From the NCBI GenBank assembly GCA_002408065.1, contig DHQI01000068.1, positions 30,712 to 61,415 of the forward strand: a stretch of DNA of 30,704 nt, in the 5' to 3' direction. Every line of letters starts with the position of its first letter. The stretch's first letter is position 1. Under the pieces are notes generated by a model. It was given only the letters and a program-made list of their open reading frames with translations, did no database searches and was not told the DNA's origin. Source of the DNA: Bacteroidales bacterium UBA5342 (GTDB lineage Bacteria; Bacteroidota; Bacteroidia; Bacteroidales; UBA5342). Position numbers and translations under genes: made by a program. Positions 1-8,848 of the stretch are shown in pieces.

Positions 1-145
1 TAAGCAGAAAGAGCGGAAATTAAAGTTTGTTTGTTGATAGAAGCGAAATCCCGATCTAAGAGTTTGGATTTTTCGGGACAAACTTTTTCCACGACTTCCG
101 TCCCGATAAATCATCAGGATCCGTTGTTTACATTTTTTATTTGAT

Positions 146-220
146 CCCCAAAAAATTCTGCTTGACCCGTAAAAACTAATGAGTACTGAAAGTACGGAAT
201 CAAGCATAATCTTTGTGGGG
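146..220. repeat. Imperfect inverted repeat, about 27-bp arms
   Basis: The left arm at 146-171 starts CCCCAAAAAATTCTGCTTGA. The right arm at 193-220, read on the opposite strand, starts CCCCACAAAGATTATGCTTG. Apart from a one-base length difference and a few mismatches the arms pair across a loop of about 20 bases. No T-tract makes it a clear terminator. It could be a folded intergenic repeat or fused insertion-sequence ends. Confidence 0.5.
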
Positions 221-306
221 GAAGATTTCTAAGCACCTTGAATAAAAAACAGGTAGAACAAAAAACGTTGAACCCTTATCAGGGCTCTTCTGCAATGTTT
301 CAGACT

Positions 307-327
307 ACCACGGCTTACACCCGTGGT
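307..327. repeat. REP-like hairpin
   Basis: ACCACGG and CCGTGGT form a perfect 7-bp stem around a 7-base loop, CTTACAC. Short GC-rich hairpins of this form in AT-rich intergenic DNA resemble the REP sequences mobilised by REP-associated (IS200-like) tyrosine transposases in Bacteroidota. No such transposase is in the window, so the assignment is by resemblance only. Confidence 0.4.
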
Positions 328-572
328 TATTCAAATTAAATCCCTTCAGAATTTTTCGTTATTATTTATTTCTTATCCTCCCACAGAATTTAATCTTGAT
401 GCAAAGTACGGCTTATCTCAGCCCAAGGTAGTATACTGAACCCTCAGCCTTAACCCGTAAACCACCTTATACACATTTAAAAATTAGCAGGAGCCAATAA
501 AACAAAGGTTCAATCAGGCCAAAGAAAACAAACAAAAGCTCTGATTAAATCAAGAAATTACTTAAAAGCTAA

Positions 573-802
573 GTTCGGGATAAGATTATATCACACTTTA
601 AGATATTTTTGAGTAGAAATACGCTCAAATTTGAGAAAAAATAACGTGCTTCGGTGGCGTAGTTGCTGAGCTGCGCCGCACTGAGCATTTCGACAAGTGG
701 TCATTGAACCTGTCTAATGTGTCGAAGTACGCTATTCTTTCTGAAAACTCAGCTCAAACATGTCACAAACAGACTTTCTGTGACAATAAGCTTATCCCGA
801 AC
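573..802. repeat. MITE-like element with 12-bp terminal inverted repeats
   Basis: GTTCGGGATAAG at 573-584 is matched perfectly and in inverse by CTTATCCCGAAC at 791-802. The similarity continues inside. Reading in from the left, ATAACGTGCTTCG is found, and reading in from the right on the other strand, ATAGCGTACTTCG, at comparable depth. The centre carries the TTCGACA...TGTCGAA repeat (689-727) that recurs near 14.4 kb. There is no open reading frame, so this looks like a non-autonomous, roughly 230-bp palindromic element. Target-site duplications are not evident. Confidence 0.45.
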
Positions 803-845
803 TCAGGTTTATAGTTTTCCAAGAGGACTCTAAACAGCTTTACCA

Positions 846-878
846 TAAAAAAGACCCGAAGAAACTAATCTCCGGGTC
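846..878 (-). terminator. Rho-independent terminator of the T9SS Ricin/Ig gene
   Basis: On the minus strand GACCCG and CGGGTC pair (plus positions 873-878 and 853-858) around a 14-base loop and are followed at once by TTTTTT. This lies about 26 bases past the stop of the gene ending at 905, the right place and strand to end its transcript. Confidence 0.75.
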
Positions 879-904
879 ATTTTTATAAGAAAAAAATCTT
901 AGGG

Positions 905-3094
905 TTATTTCACCACCACTTTTTGTGTTTCGTTCTGAGCTTTAACGATGTAAAGTCCTTGAGGTAAATTTACGGTCATAGTAGAAACAGAAACTTTAGC
1001 AGAATACACCTCCAGACCACTTAAGCTATACACACTTACTGTTTCGCCAAGAGGAAGAGTGCTCATTTGAACAGCACCTTTTGTACCATAGCATTTGAAT
1101 GCAGCCTCTATCGTTTTATTAAGACCTGTTACCACTCCATTAGTCACCACTGCGGCATCCGAATAGTTGTAGGCATAATCTTTATGCACTACAGCATATT
1201 TATAGCCAGTAGTATTACCATCAGAGATGCTGTTATCAGTAAAGGTTTTAGTGCCTAGCGGTACTACACCTACTACAGTCCAGTTGCCTGGAGCAGACAA
1301 ACCAGCAGCAACATTATCTACAGCATAACCTACATAATCAACCAGTGCCGGTGCTTCTTCAGAAGTTGTCGTTCTGAAAATATAAGTAGAATCAATACCA
1401 ATACCTACATCCATACCTTCGTCCCATGTCAGGATGATTTCGTTAGCAGATACCGTAGGGGCTGCTACATTAGTTGGCGCCGTAGGAGCTGTTCCATCTG
1501 TACCTGATGAGTATGGATCATAATACAACACCACATCATCAAAGTATGCTTTATCCGTAGTGCTATTTGCATCCATCCTTAAGGCTGGGTAAATGGTCAC
1601 CGTGCTTCCATCTGCACCCATACTATTGGCATCTTTATTCCAGGTTTTTGTCTTAAATGTTCCATCAGCATTAGCTGTTGCTGTTCCAGGTGTTGGCTGT
1701 AAAGCGCTACTCCATAAAGTTGGACCTGCTATTAGCGTAGTATTATCAGCTGCATAATGCATTCTTATGTAAAACATTCCAGTACTTGGTTTTGCAGCTA
1801 TACCTTCTACCTGATAATTAAGGTTATCACTAGCTGTCGAACTGGTTGCTGCAAAGTCAATTTCTAATACACCATTCGCGGCACTCCTCGCTTTCGACAC
1901 ATCGTAAGAAACATTCGTTAATACCGCAGCTGTATAAGCTGTACCTTTCCACGACCAATCTGAAGAGGCATCACCTACGCCAGTTTCAAAATTTAAATAT
2001 AAAGACTGAATTTCAGTAGTCAACGAAGTTGTTAAATCTACGGCTGCACTCGTTTCGGTATTGTTTCCTGAGTCAGTGACTTTTGCAGTTATGCTAAAAG
2101 TTGCAATGGTAGAAAAATCAACATCTAGTGTATAAGGAGCAGTTGTATCTTCACCTAACAGGTTTTCTCCTTCGAAGAACTCTACCTTCGTGATGGTTTC
2201 TCCTGTAGCTGCTGTAGCGTCAGCTTCCAAGGTCACTTGTTTGTTTGGTAAAATAGTGGTGGCTCCTGATGGCCATGTCAGTGAAACGGAAGCCGGACTT
2301 GTCGCTACTACTACACTGACCGCATCACTTGTATCTACAAGAGCTGTAGAACTTGTTGCCTTAGCTGTCACAGCATAAGTCGCTTCAACAGCCGATCCTG
2401 CCCAAGTATATTCCCATACTTCAGAAGTGGCATTATAGACACCATCACCCACTTTTACATCATCCACTAAAAACTCTACTGCAGTAACCGTAGCACCGTC
2501 CAATGCACTAGCCGTCGCTTCAATATCAACAGTAGCGCTTGGCAAAACCTCCGTTCCTGACTCAGGAGATGTAATGCTCACAACTGGAGCTCCAGCTGCG
2601 GGCATATCACCTATACGTACTAAGTTCCATTCATAGTATGTATTAGTTGAAGTTCCCAAACCTACTTGGGCCCCCCCACTCCTATAACCATTCATAGCTT
2701 GCAAAACATCCACTTTATAACCTTCAATGCGGTATGGATTAGCTCCTTCATCTATTAACGAAAGTAAAGCTCCACTGGAACTTGTATTCCTATTGGCTTC
2801 TGTATTTTCAATAAGGGTGCCATATCCTGAAGGAGAACAAGCTGCCAGATAGTTCTGATCCATAGAAATAATGTTATACTTAGTATTGTCCGATGCATTT
2901 TGAACAACATAAAACTTAGCATCATCAGTTACAGAGGCAATCATAGGCATTGGACTACCTGGAGTACCACCTGACATATACTTAGAAGAATTCACACATT
3001 GAATAGTATAAAGACCATCCGTTGTGTACTGTGCAAACACGCTACTTGCTACTAACAAGAATAGTGTCAGTAAACTCGTAATTTTCCTTTTCAT
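905..3094 (-). CDS. Secreted Ricin-like / Ig-like protein with type IX secretion tail
   Basis: A 729-aa exported protein with no catalytic domain that I can recognise; probably a surface carbohydrate-binding or adhesion protein. A signal peptide covers residues 1-21 (cleavage near VFA-QYT). Residues about 24-162 look like a Ricin-type beta-trefoil (GLYTIQCVNSSKYMS...). Two Ig-like modules of the 'VxITSPxxG...' type follow at about 170-263 and 266-355, then a jelly-roll-like region at about 365-535 and a fibronectin III-like module at about 545-660. The C-terminus (about 665-729) is a Por/T9SS sorting domain ending in GLYIVKAQNETQKVVVK. The last 370 residues resemble the tail of the BNR_4 protein at 21546-24296, so the two are probably exported by the same route and act on the same substrate. 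The Ricin call is by pattern and less certain than the signal peptide and sorting tail. Confidence 0.8.
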   Translation of the reverse strand: MKRKITSLLTLFLLVASSVFAQYTTDGLYTIQCVNSSKYMSGGTPGSPMPMIASVTDDAKFYVVQNASDNTKYNIISMDQNYLAACSPSGYGTLIENTEANRNTSSSGALLSLIDEGANPYRIEGYKVDVLQAMNGYRSGGAQVGLGTSTNTYYEWNLVRIGDMPAAGAPVVSITSPESGTEVLPSATVDIEATASALDGATVTAVEFLVDDVKVGDGVYNATSEVWEYTWAGSAVEATYAVTAKATSSTALVDTSDAVSVVVATSPASVSLTWPSGATTILPNKQVTLEADATAATGETITKVEFFEGENLLGEDTTAPYTLDVDFSTIATFSITAKVTDSGNNTETSAAVDLTTSLTTEIQSLYLNFETGVGDASSDWSWKGTAYTAAVLTNVSYDVSKARSAANGVLEIDFAATSSTASDNLNYQVEGIAAKPSTGMFYIRMHYAADNTTLIAGPTLWSSALQPTPGTATANADGTFKTKTWNKDANSMGADGSTVTIYPALRMDANSTTDKAYFDDVVLYYDPYSSGTDGTAPTAPTNVAAPTVSANEIILTWDEGMDVGIGIDSTYIFRTTTSEEAPALVDYVGYAVDNVAAGLSAPGNWTVVGVVPLGTKTFTDNSISDGNTTGYKYAVVHKDYAYNYSDAAVVTNGVVTGLNKTIEAAFKCYGTKGAVQMSTLPLGETVSVYSLSGLEVYSAKVSVSTMTVNLPQGLYIVKAQNETQKVVVK

Positions 3095-3446
3095 AATTTT
3101 AGTTTTTTAAGATTAGAATTATTAAAATTGATTCTCTTGAAATATATTTATGATCAGCAGTGCGAATAAAAGAATAACACTCACTGTCAGACCCTCTAAA
3201 TATTATACTGGCAAAACAAAAGAATAATTGCTCTTAACTTTTGAAGAATAATACCATTCTATTGAAGCAATAGCCCTAAATTGAATACAAAATTCATAAT
3301 GAGGTTTAATTTCAATTAAGAAGACACTTACGGCATGCATTTAAGGACAAGATTATTTGTTGTACAACAAATAATTTAACATATGCTTCATTTAGTCACA
3401 TAAATAACATTGTGCTATGCTTAACAACTAAAAGCGGTGATGTCAA
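3095..3446. other. Intergenic region, no gene
   Basis: I see no coding sequence here on either strand. The region is AT-rich and must hold the promoter of the minus-strand gene that starts at 3094. The only distinct feature is the perfect palindrome at 3352-3375. No remnant of the missing GH2 catalytic barrel is visible downstream of the gene that ends at 3447. Confidence 0.6.
3352..3375. promoter_or_regulatory. 24-bp perfect palindrome, possible operator
   Basis: The sequence reads identically on both strands. Its right half is TGTACAACAAATAAT starting at 3361, and the centre is TGTACA. It lies about 260 bases upstream of the T9SS gene start at 3094 and just beyond the GH2-fragment stop. 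A palindrome this long is typical of a dimeric regulator site or a small cruciform. No regulator is identified. Confidence 0.4.
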
Positions 3447-4439
3447 TTATTCTGTTTCTTTGTTAAACACGAATGCATGTTCATCAGAAAGAGGCGACAC
3501 ACTGATAAAAGTCTGATCTGAATCGTATATATTTTCCCCCTCATGCAACATATAATGAATGGTGTAAATATGATCTGATGCATTAAGGTGCTTATGATCT
3601 ACTGCCGCATTAGTACTAATGAGGTATTTCTCGTTGGCGCCTATGGTCTGGCGTGTGGCTGATGTGGATATATGCTCCCCCACCCCATTGTACACCATGG
3701 CTTTAAAGCCTACTGTTTGTGCCATTTCACATTCATTAAACACTTCGGCTTCTATTTTGAAATGAGTGCTATCAGCTTCATAGCAGTGCAGCCAAGCCTT
3801 GGTTCCTTTGGTTTTCAGATTGTTGTGCAAAGGCAGGGTGAAATGTAAAGGATCTGTAGTATACAAAAACACCTCTCTATAAATACCACCATAGGGCAGA
3901 GTAGCGTCCGCTGTAAGTGCCGGAGGTGGGTTACTTACTTTTACAGCCAACACATTGTCGTTACCAAATTTGACATAAGGACTAAGGTCAAAGCCAAATG
4001 CCGTAGCACTCATACTATTCTTACCCAAATAAATACCATTAATAAACACTTCGGCTTTTTGTAATACGGATTTAAATTCAACAAAGACTTTCTTCTCATT
4101 GTCACGCACCGATAGTTCAAAGTGTTTGCGGTACCATACGGTGTTAGAGCAGCTAAGTTTCGAGGTGTGTGTTCCTGAAGCGGATGACTGCTTATCTTGT
4201 AACTTACAATAGGTGTGAGGACAATCAATGCTGTCCCATCCTTGATCATTATAAGTATATAAGTGAGCTTTGGGAGGGTTTGAGGGGGTAAATTTCCAGT
4301 TATTACTTATATTATAGACGCTTCTTTTTCCACTTGGAGCTTTCTGCAAGTCTGTTTGTTTGCTTTGGCATGAGCTTATCATCAGCAATAATATAACGAA
4401 TACACCAAATATTAGTTTTATATTATTGCTCTTGTGCAT
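3447..4439 (-). CDS. Truncated GH2-type lipoprotein (sugar-binding and Ig-like domains only)
   Basis: This 330-aa protein matches only the N-terminal part of glycoside hydrolase family 2 enzymes, which normally run to 600-1000 residues. A lipoprotein signal (lipobox MISSC, Cys about 24) is followed by the GH2 jelly-roll sugar-binding domain at about 40-195, with typical motifs NTVWYRKHFEL, AEVFINGIYLG and GGIYREVFL. The GH2 Ig-like beta-sandwich follows at about 197-305. The reading frame stops where the TIM barrel should begin, so both catalytic glutamates are absent. It may be a degraded beta-galactosidase/beta-glucuronidase-like gene, or a retained stand-alone binding lipoprotein: the remaining frame is clean and both domains are complete. 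It is divergent from the regulator gene at 4717. Confidence 0.75.
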   Translation of the reverse strand: MHKSNNIKLIFGVFVILLLMISSCQSKQTDLQKAPSGKRSVYNISNNWKFTPSNPPKAHLYTYNDQGWDSIDCPHTYCKLQDKQSSASGTHTSKLSCSNTVWYRKHFELSVRDNEKKVFVEFKSVLQKAEVFINGIYLGKNSMSATAFGFDLSPYVKFGNDNVLAVKVSNPPPALTADATLPYGGIYREVFLYTTDPLHFTLPLHNNLKTKGTKAWLHCYEADSTHFKIEAEVFNECEMAQTVGFKAMVYNGVGEHISTSATRQTIGANEKYLISTNAAVDHKHLNASDHIYTIHYMLHEGENIYDSDQTFISVSPLSDEHAFVFNKETE

Positions 4440-4583
4440 ATAAGTTCAATTAAAGTTCATTTCCAACGCTACAAAACTACATGCACATGCAAGGTTTTAA
4501 TTTAACAAAAAAACCACCTTATATCAAATATGCGTCTAAGTTGAAAGCATATTTCTTTGTGACCTATAATTTACATAAACAAC

Positions 4584-4613
4584 TTGTCAAGTGAATTTTT
4601 AATCCTATATTTG
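4584..4613 (+). promoter_or_regulatory. Bacteroidota sigma-ABfr-type promoter of the HTCS gene
   Basis: TTG at 4584-4586, a 19-base spacer and TATATTTG at 4606-4613 match the Bacteroidota consensus TTG-N19-21-TAnnTTTG exactly. Transcription would begin near 4619, giving a leader of about 100 bases before the ATG at 4717. Confidence 0.7.
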
Positions 4614-4716
4614 CAATCAAACATCATATCACTTTTATCACAAAACAACTCTATAATATTCATTATATATACTTTACAAAACACACCTCTCCTATACACA
4701 TCTTAAAGTCGAACAA

Positions 4717-7700
4717 ATGAACCACAAACTATTACTTTTTCTAGTCACCCTTTTCTCGAGCCTCTCTCACATAGACGCTAACTATTATTATTTTCAAAAG
4801 ATTACGGCTGATTCTGACTTCACTTTTGGACCAGTAAAGACCTTGTGCGAGGATGAAAATGGTTTGATATGGTTTGGATGTAACAATGGTTTGTATCACC
4901 ATAACACATTAGGTGTAGAAAAAGCTGAATTTACTCTAAGAAATCAGGAAAATTCACAATCCTTTAATATTAATTCTATTACAAAAGACAGTTATAATAA
5001 TCTGTGGGTTTGTTCAGAAAGAGGATTATTTAAGCATAATAAGGTCAATAATAAATTTGAGATTCAGAAATTTTCTCTGAATAAAGACAAGCCCCGATCA
5101 CTGAAAGCCACACAGAACATTATACAGCTGGAAGGAGATAATTATATTATACATACTGAAAAAAGCATCTATCATTATCAGGCTGGTGATACCGTACTGA
5201 GCTTTGAAGGTCAGTTGAGTGACGAAAGCATTGTGCGTGTTATAAAAGATAAGGACAGTACAATATATTTAATTACCTCTGACAATAAGATATTTATTTC
5301 CAATGATCAACTTAAAAACATCAATTTACTCTATGCTTCCGATAAACGTTTTATTTATTCGGTGTGTAAAGATGGTAATAAATACCTGATAGGATATGGT
5401 GAGGATGGCATTGATATCATAAATAATGAAGGAACACGGATTTCTGAACTCAACTATGATCTAGAGGGCAAGCAACATTTGCTCAATAACAGAATACGCC
5501 AGATTATTAAGCGTGAAAATGGTGAAATTTGGGTAGGGACGCATATCGGCATTATTGTCATCAACCATGGGAAACAAACCTTGCTCAATTCCAAAGTAGA
5601 AAACGGCTTGCCACACCGCAGCATATACGCTATGTATCAGGGCAATAACAATAGCGTATGGGTAGGCACATTTGCCGGTGGTGTGGCGTATTACAATGCG
5701 AGCAACTATGCCTTTAATAGTGTAAGTATAGATTACGACAAGAAACTACAGCTTCGAAGTACAGTATCTTCTTTTTGCGAAGATGGAGAGAAAAACATTT
5801 GGATAGGTAGCGAAGATGATGGGAGCATTTTGGTTTATGATCCGGAAGAAAAAGAGTTTAATGACAAATTCGATCCTCGCTTAACAAAAGATATTAAGAG
5901 TGTAAAAGCATTGTCGTACATAGGTAATAATACGATTGCCATCGGGCGCATCTTTAATGGGAATATGGTTTTTTATGATTACAAAAAGAAAAAGGTCATC
6001 GCCGATTTCAAAGTACCGGGACGTTTCGAATCCGGCATTTTCCATACCAAATACTTACATCCTAAACTTTGGATAACAGGCCGTAGAAGTATTTTGGAGT
6101 ATAATGTTGTAAGTGGAGAGAGTAATCAGTTATTTGATTTGGCCAATGTAGCCGCTACCGGCCGCATATGGTATCTTTTTCTGGATTCGTCTCATAACCT
6201 CTGGATATGTACTGATGATGGCCTTTATATGCGCAGTATGGGATCGGACAGCATCCGGGCTTGTTTCAAAGAAGAAGACCCCTACAATCTAAAGAAGGAA
6301 ACCATTTATACTGTATGTGAAGACAACAATGGTGATATATGGATAGGTACTAAAGGAAAGGGCGTATTTGTATATGCCTACGCCAATAATTCGCTCAGAC
6401 CTGCTCCCGACTACGACCTGTCCGGCACAGCAGATATCCACAGTTTGATACAGGATAGAATGGGAAATATATGGTATAATACTAACCGGGGGCTCTATCG
6501 TTATAATGCTTCTGAAAATATGACCTCGCATTTTTCGACTATCGACGGACTGCCAAGCGAGCACATTCGCCCCAATTCGGCCTACTGTACTGAAGATGGC
6601 ACGCTTTATTTTGGCTCTATCAATGGTTTTACGGTTATTAATCCTGAAATTGTAAGAGAAAATACTATCGTTCCTTCTGTTCTCCTTTCTGAAGTAAGCA
6701 TCAATAATAAAGCCCTGAGTGCTAAGAATATTATTTCAGCAAATTCATTGAATCTGTCCGAATTAAAAAAAATAAAACTTAAGCCCAGCCAAAACACTCT
6801 TGGGTTCAAAGTGATTAGTAACAATTACATAAAACCTGAAAAGAACCGTTTTATGTACCGTTTGCTCAATTACGATGACCGCTGGATAGAAGTAGGACAA
6901 AACCATAATATTTCCTTTACCAGAGTGCCATCAGGAAAATACATTTTCGAGGTTCAGGGATCCAATAATGATAACCTATGGAGCAAGGAACCTTACCGTC
7001 TGGAAATATACATATTGCCCCCTTACTACCGTCGCTGGTATGCACTACTTACCTATTTGATTATTATCGTAGTCGGCTCTTATCTTATCATCAAAGAAAT
7101 GCATACTAAGATGACCTTGCGCAAAGAAATTACAGCCGAACGTTATAAGTCGCAAGCTAATGAGTTGATTTATGCCGAACGCTTAAAATTCTTCACCAAT
7201 ATATCGCACGAATTAAGGACCCCGCTTTCTCTTATCATTTCACCTATTCGTTCGCTGCTCAAAAGACATTCTAACAATGAGGAGGTGGAAAACCTACTAA
7301 AAATAGTAGATCGCAATGCTAACCGTTTGCTTAAGATCACCGATCAGGCGCTTGATTTACGTATGCTTGAAGTAGGAACCTTAAAGCCGGTTTTGGCCCA
7401 AAACGACATTATTGAAATTGCTACAGATGTGTACCTTTGTTTTGAGCACCAAATTATTGCTAAAGAGATAAACTTCTCCTTTACGGCCGATTACCCTAAA
7501 ATCAATACCATTATAGATGGGGATATGATCGAAAAGGTGTTGTACAACCTACTCTCTAATGCCGTAAAACACACCCCCGAGCGAGAGCATATTTTTATTA
7601 GTATTAAGAAAAAAAATCTGATAGATAGTGACTATGATAATTATATTTGTGCGGGTAAGAAATTTACCGGTAAAGCCATAGAGGTTACGATACGCGATAC

Positions 7701-8736
7701 CGGTAAAGGCATCAAGGCACAGCTACTACCTCACATCTTCGAGCGCTTCTCAAAAGGTAATGAGTCCCATCAATCGAGCAGTGGTATAGGCCTGCATATG
7801 TGTAAGGAATACTCCGAAATGAATGATGGTAATATATTGATTACTTCGGTAGAAGGCATTGGTTCTACCTTTATCCTCAACTTGCCAGTAAAAGACGAAA
7901 CAGACTTTGAGAAAACGAAACGTAAAGAAATTGTAAAACACGATTTCACGACAAAAGAAAAGGAAAAACAAGCGATTCCTACAAAAAAACAAAGAGCCTT
8001 CAAACATACCGTTTTGCTTACCGAAGACAATGATGACCTACGGACTTATCTGAAGACTTTCCTTAGCCAACATTTCACCGTAATAACAGCTAAAAGTGGC
8101 GAACAAGCCTTGGATATACTGGAAGATTTAATGCCCGATTTGCTTATAACAGATGTTTCGATGCCTGGCATTAGCGGTATAGAACTGACACAGCAATTGA
8201 AAGAAGATCCTGCAAAACATCATTTACCTATCATTGTAATGACAGCACACACTGAGCGTAAATACCAGATGGAAAGCGTTCTACGTGGAGCCGACGCCTT
8301 CCTGACCAAGCCTATTGAGGAATCCTTACTATTAGCTCATATTAATAACGTGATCTCAAAACATGATCATAAACCAAAAAAACAAACAGAACAGCAGGAA
8401 ACGCATGATGACGAAAGCTTTGTCCAAAGGGTAGAAAGCATCATTGAAGAGAATCTGCACAATACACAATTTGGCATCAATGATTTGCTTGTCATATTAA
8501 ACATCAGTAAAAGCACACTGGATCGTAAAATTAAAGCCGAAACACTGCAAAACCCATCTGGTTTCATTCGCGACATTCGCTTAAAGAATGCCATAAAACT
8601 AATGAATACCAACAAGTTTAACATCGATGAAATTGCAACGTATGTCGGTTTCAATTCCAGCTCTTATTTCATCAGAACGTTTAAAGGAAAATACGGTATC
8701 ACACCACGTGAATATAAAAAGAAGAATGTGAAATAA
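4717..8736 (+). CDS. Hybrid two-component system sensor/response regulator (HTCS)
   Basis: A 1339-aa one-polypeptide regulator of the kind that controls polysaccharide utilisation loci by binding oligosaccharides in the periplasm. In order: signal peptide (1-21); two stacked beta-propellers of Reg_prop repeats (about 30-650, recurring 'xGxIWxGTxxG' strands); a Y_Y_Y domain (about 690-765); one membrane segment (about 772-792); a HisKA domain with ISHELRTPLS, phospho-accepting His831; HATPase_c with N-box NLLSNAVKHTPE and G-boxes DTGKGI and SSGIGLHM; a receiver domain with Asp1146 in ITDVSMPG; and a C-terminal AraC-type HTH (about 1240-1335). All catalytic motifs are present, so it should be functional. 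It is the only regulator in the window, and its neighbours are its likely targets. It is expressed from its own promoter at 4584-4613. Confidence 0.95.
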   Translation: MNHKLLLFLVTLFSSLSHIDANYYYFQKITADSDFTFGPVKTLCEDENGLIWFGCNNGLYHHNTLGVEKAEFTLRNQENSQSFNINSITKDSYNNLWVCSERGLFKHNKVNNKFEIQKFSLNKDKPRSLKATQNIIQLEGDNYIIHTEKSIYHYQAGDTVLSFEGQLSDESIVRVIKDKDSTIYLITSDNKIFISNDQLKNINLLYASDKRFIYSVCKDGNKYLIGYGEDGIDIINNEGTRISELNYDLEGKQHLLNNRIRQIIKRENGEIWVGTHIGIIVINHGKQTLLNSKVENGLPHRSIYAMYQGNNNSVWVGTFAGGVAYYNASNYAFNSVSIDYDKKLQLRSTVSSFCEDGEKNIWIGSEDDGSILVYDPEEKEFNDKFDPRLTKDIKSVKALSYIGNNTIAIGRIFNGNMVFYDYKKKKVIADFKVPGRFESGIFHTKYLHPKLWITGRRSILEYNVVSGESNQLFDLANVAATGRIWYLFLDSSHNLWICTDDGLYMRSMGSDSIRACFKEEDPYNLKKETIYTVCEDNNGDIWIGTKGKGVFVYAYANNSLRPAPDYDLSGTADIHSLIQDRMGNIWYNTNRGLYRYNASENMTSHFSTIDGLPSEHIRPNSAYCTEDGTLYFGSINGFTVINPEIVRENTIVPSVLLSEVSINNKALSAKNIISANSLNLSELKKIKLKPSQNTLGFKVISNNYIKPEKNRFMYRLLNYDDRWIEVGQNHNISFTRVPSGKYIFEVQGSNNDNLWSKEPYRLEIYILPPYYRRWYALLTYLIIIVVGSYLIIKEMHTKMTLRKEITAERYKSQANELIYAERLKFFTNISHELRTPLSLIISPIRSLLKRHSNNEEVENLLKIVDRNANRLLKITDQALDLRMLEVGTLKPVLAQNDIIEIATDVYLCFEHQIIAKEINFSFTADYPKINTIIDGDMIEKVLYNLLSNAVKHTPEREHIFISIKKKNLIDSDYDNYICAGKKFTGKAIEVTIRDTGKGIKAQLLPHIFERFSKGNESHQSSSGIGLHMCKEYSEMNDGNILITSVEGIGSTFILNLPVKDETDFEKTKRKEIVKHDFTTKEKEKQAIPTKKQRAFKHTVLLTEDNDDLRTYLKTFLSQHFTVITAKSGEQALDILEDLMPDLLITDVSMPGISGIELTQQLKEDPAKHHLPIIVMTAHTERKYQMESVLRGADAFLTKPIEESLLLAHINNVISKHDHKPKKQTEQQETHDDESFVQRVESIIEENLHNTQFGINDLLVILNISKSTLDRKIKAETLQNPSGFIRDIRLKNAIKLMNTNKFNIDEIATYVGFNSSSYFIRTFKGKYGITPREYKKKNVK

Positions 8737-8771
8737 AAACCTACCGGGTCATGCAGAATGTCCGGGAAGGT
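8731..8771 (-). terminator. Probable terminator of the minus-strand PUL genes
   Basis: Read on the minus strand, ACCT-TC-CCGG pairs with CCGG-T-AGGT (plus 8768-8771/8762-8765 with 8744-8747/8739-8742) around a 14-base loop, followed by TTTTATTT. It lies about 80 bases past the stop at 8849 and overlaps the end of the convergent regulator gene. The internal mismatch makes it moderately strong at best. Confidence 0.5.
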
Positions 8772-8848
8772 GTATAGAAACGGTTTAGCAATTAATGTCG
8801 TGTTGTGAAAGAGTGTATTAAAATAGTATTATGCTAATGCAAATAATA

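Larger units (their letters stand above)
1..904. other. Non-coding, repeat-rich left end
   Basis: I find no convincing coding region on either strand in these 900 bases. The stretch holds several hairpin or inverted-repeat structures, listed separately at 146-220, 307-327 and 573-802, and the terminator of the downstream minus-strand gene at about 846-878. The density of inverted repeats suggests a spot where small mobile or REP-like elements have accumulated at the edge of the carbohydrate locus. The rest (1-145, 221-306, 328-572) shows nothing I can name. Confidence 0.6.
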
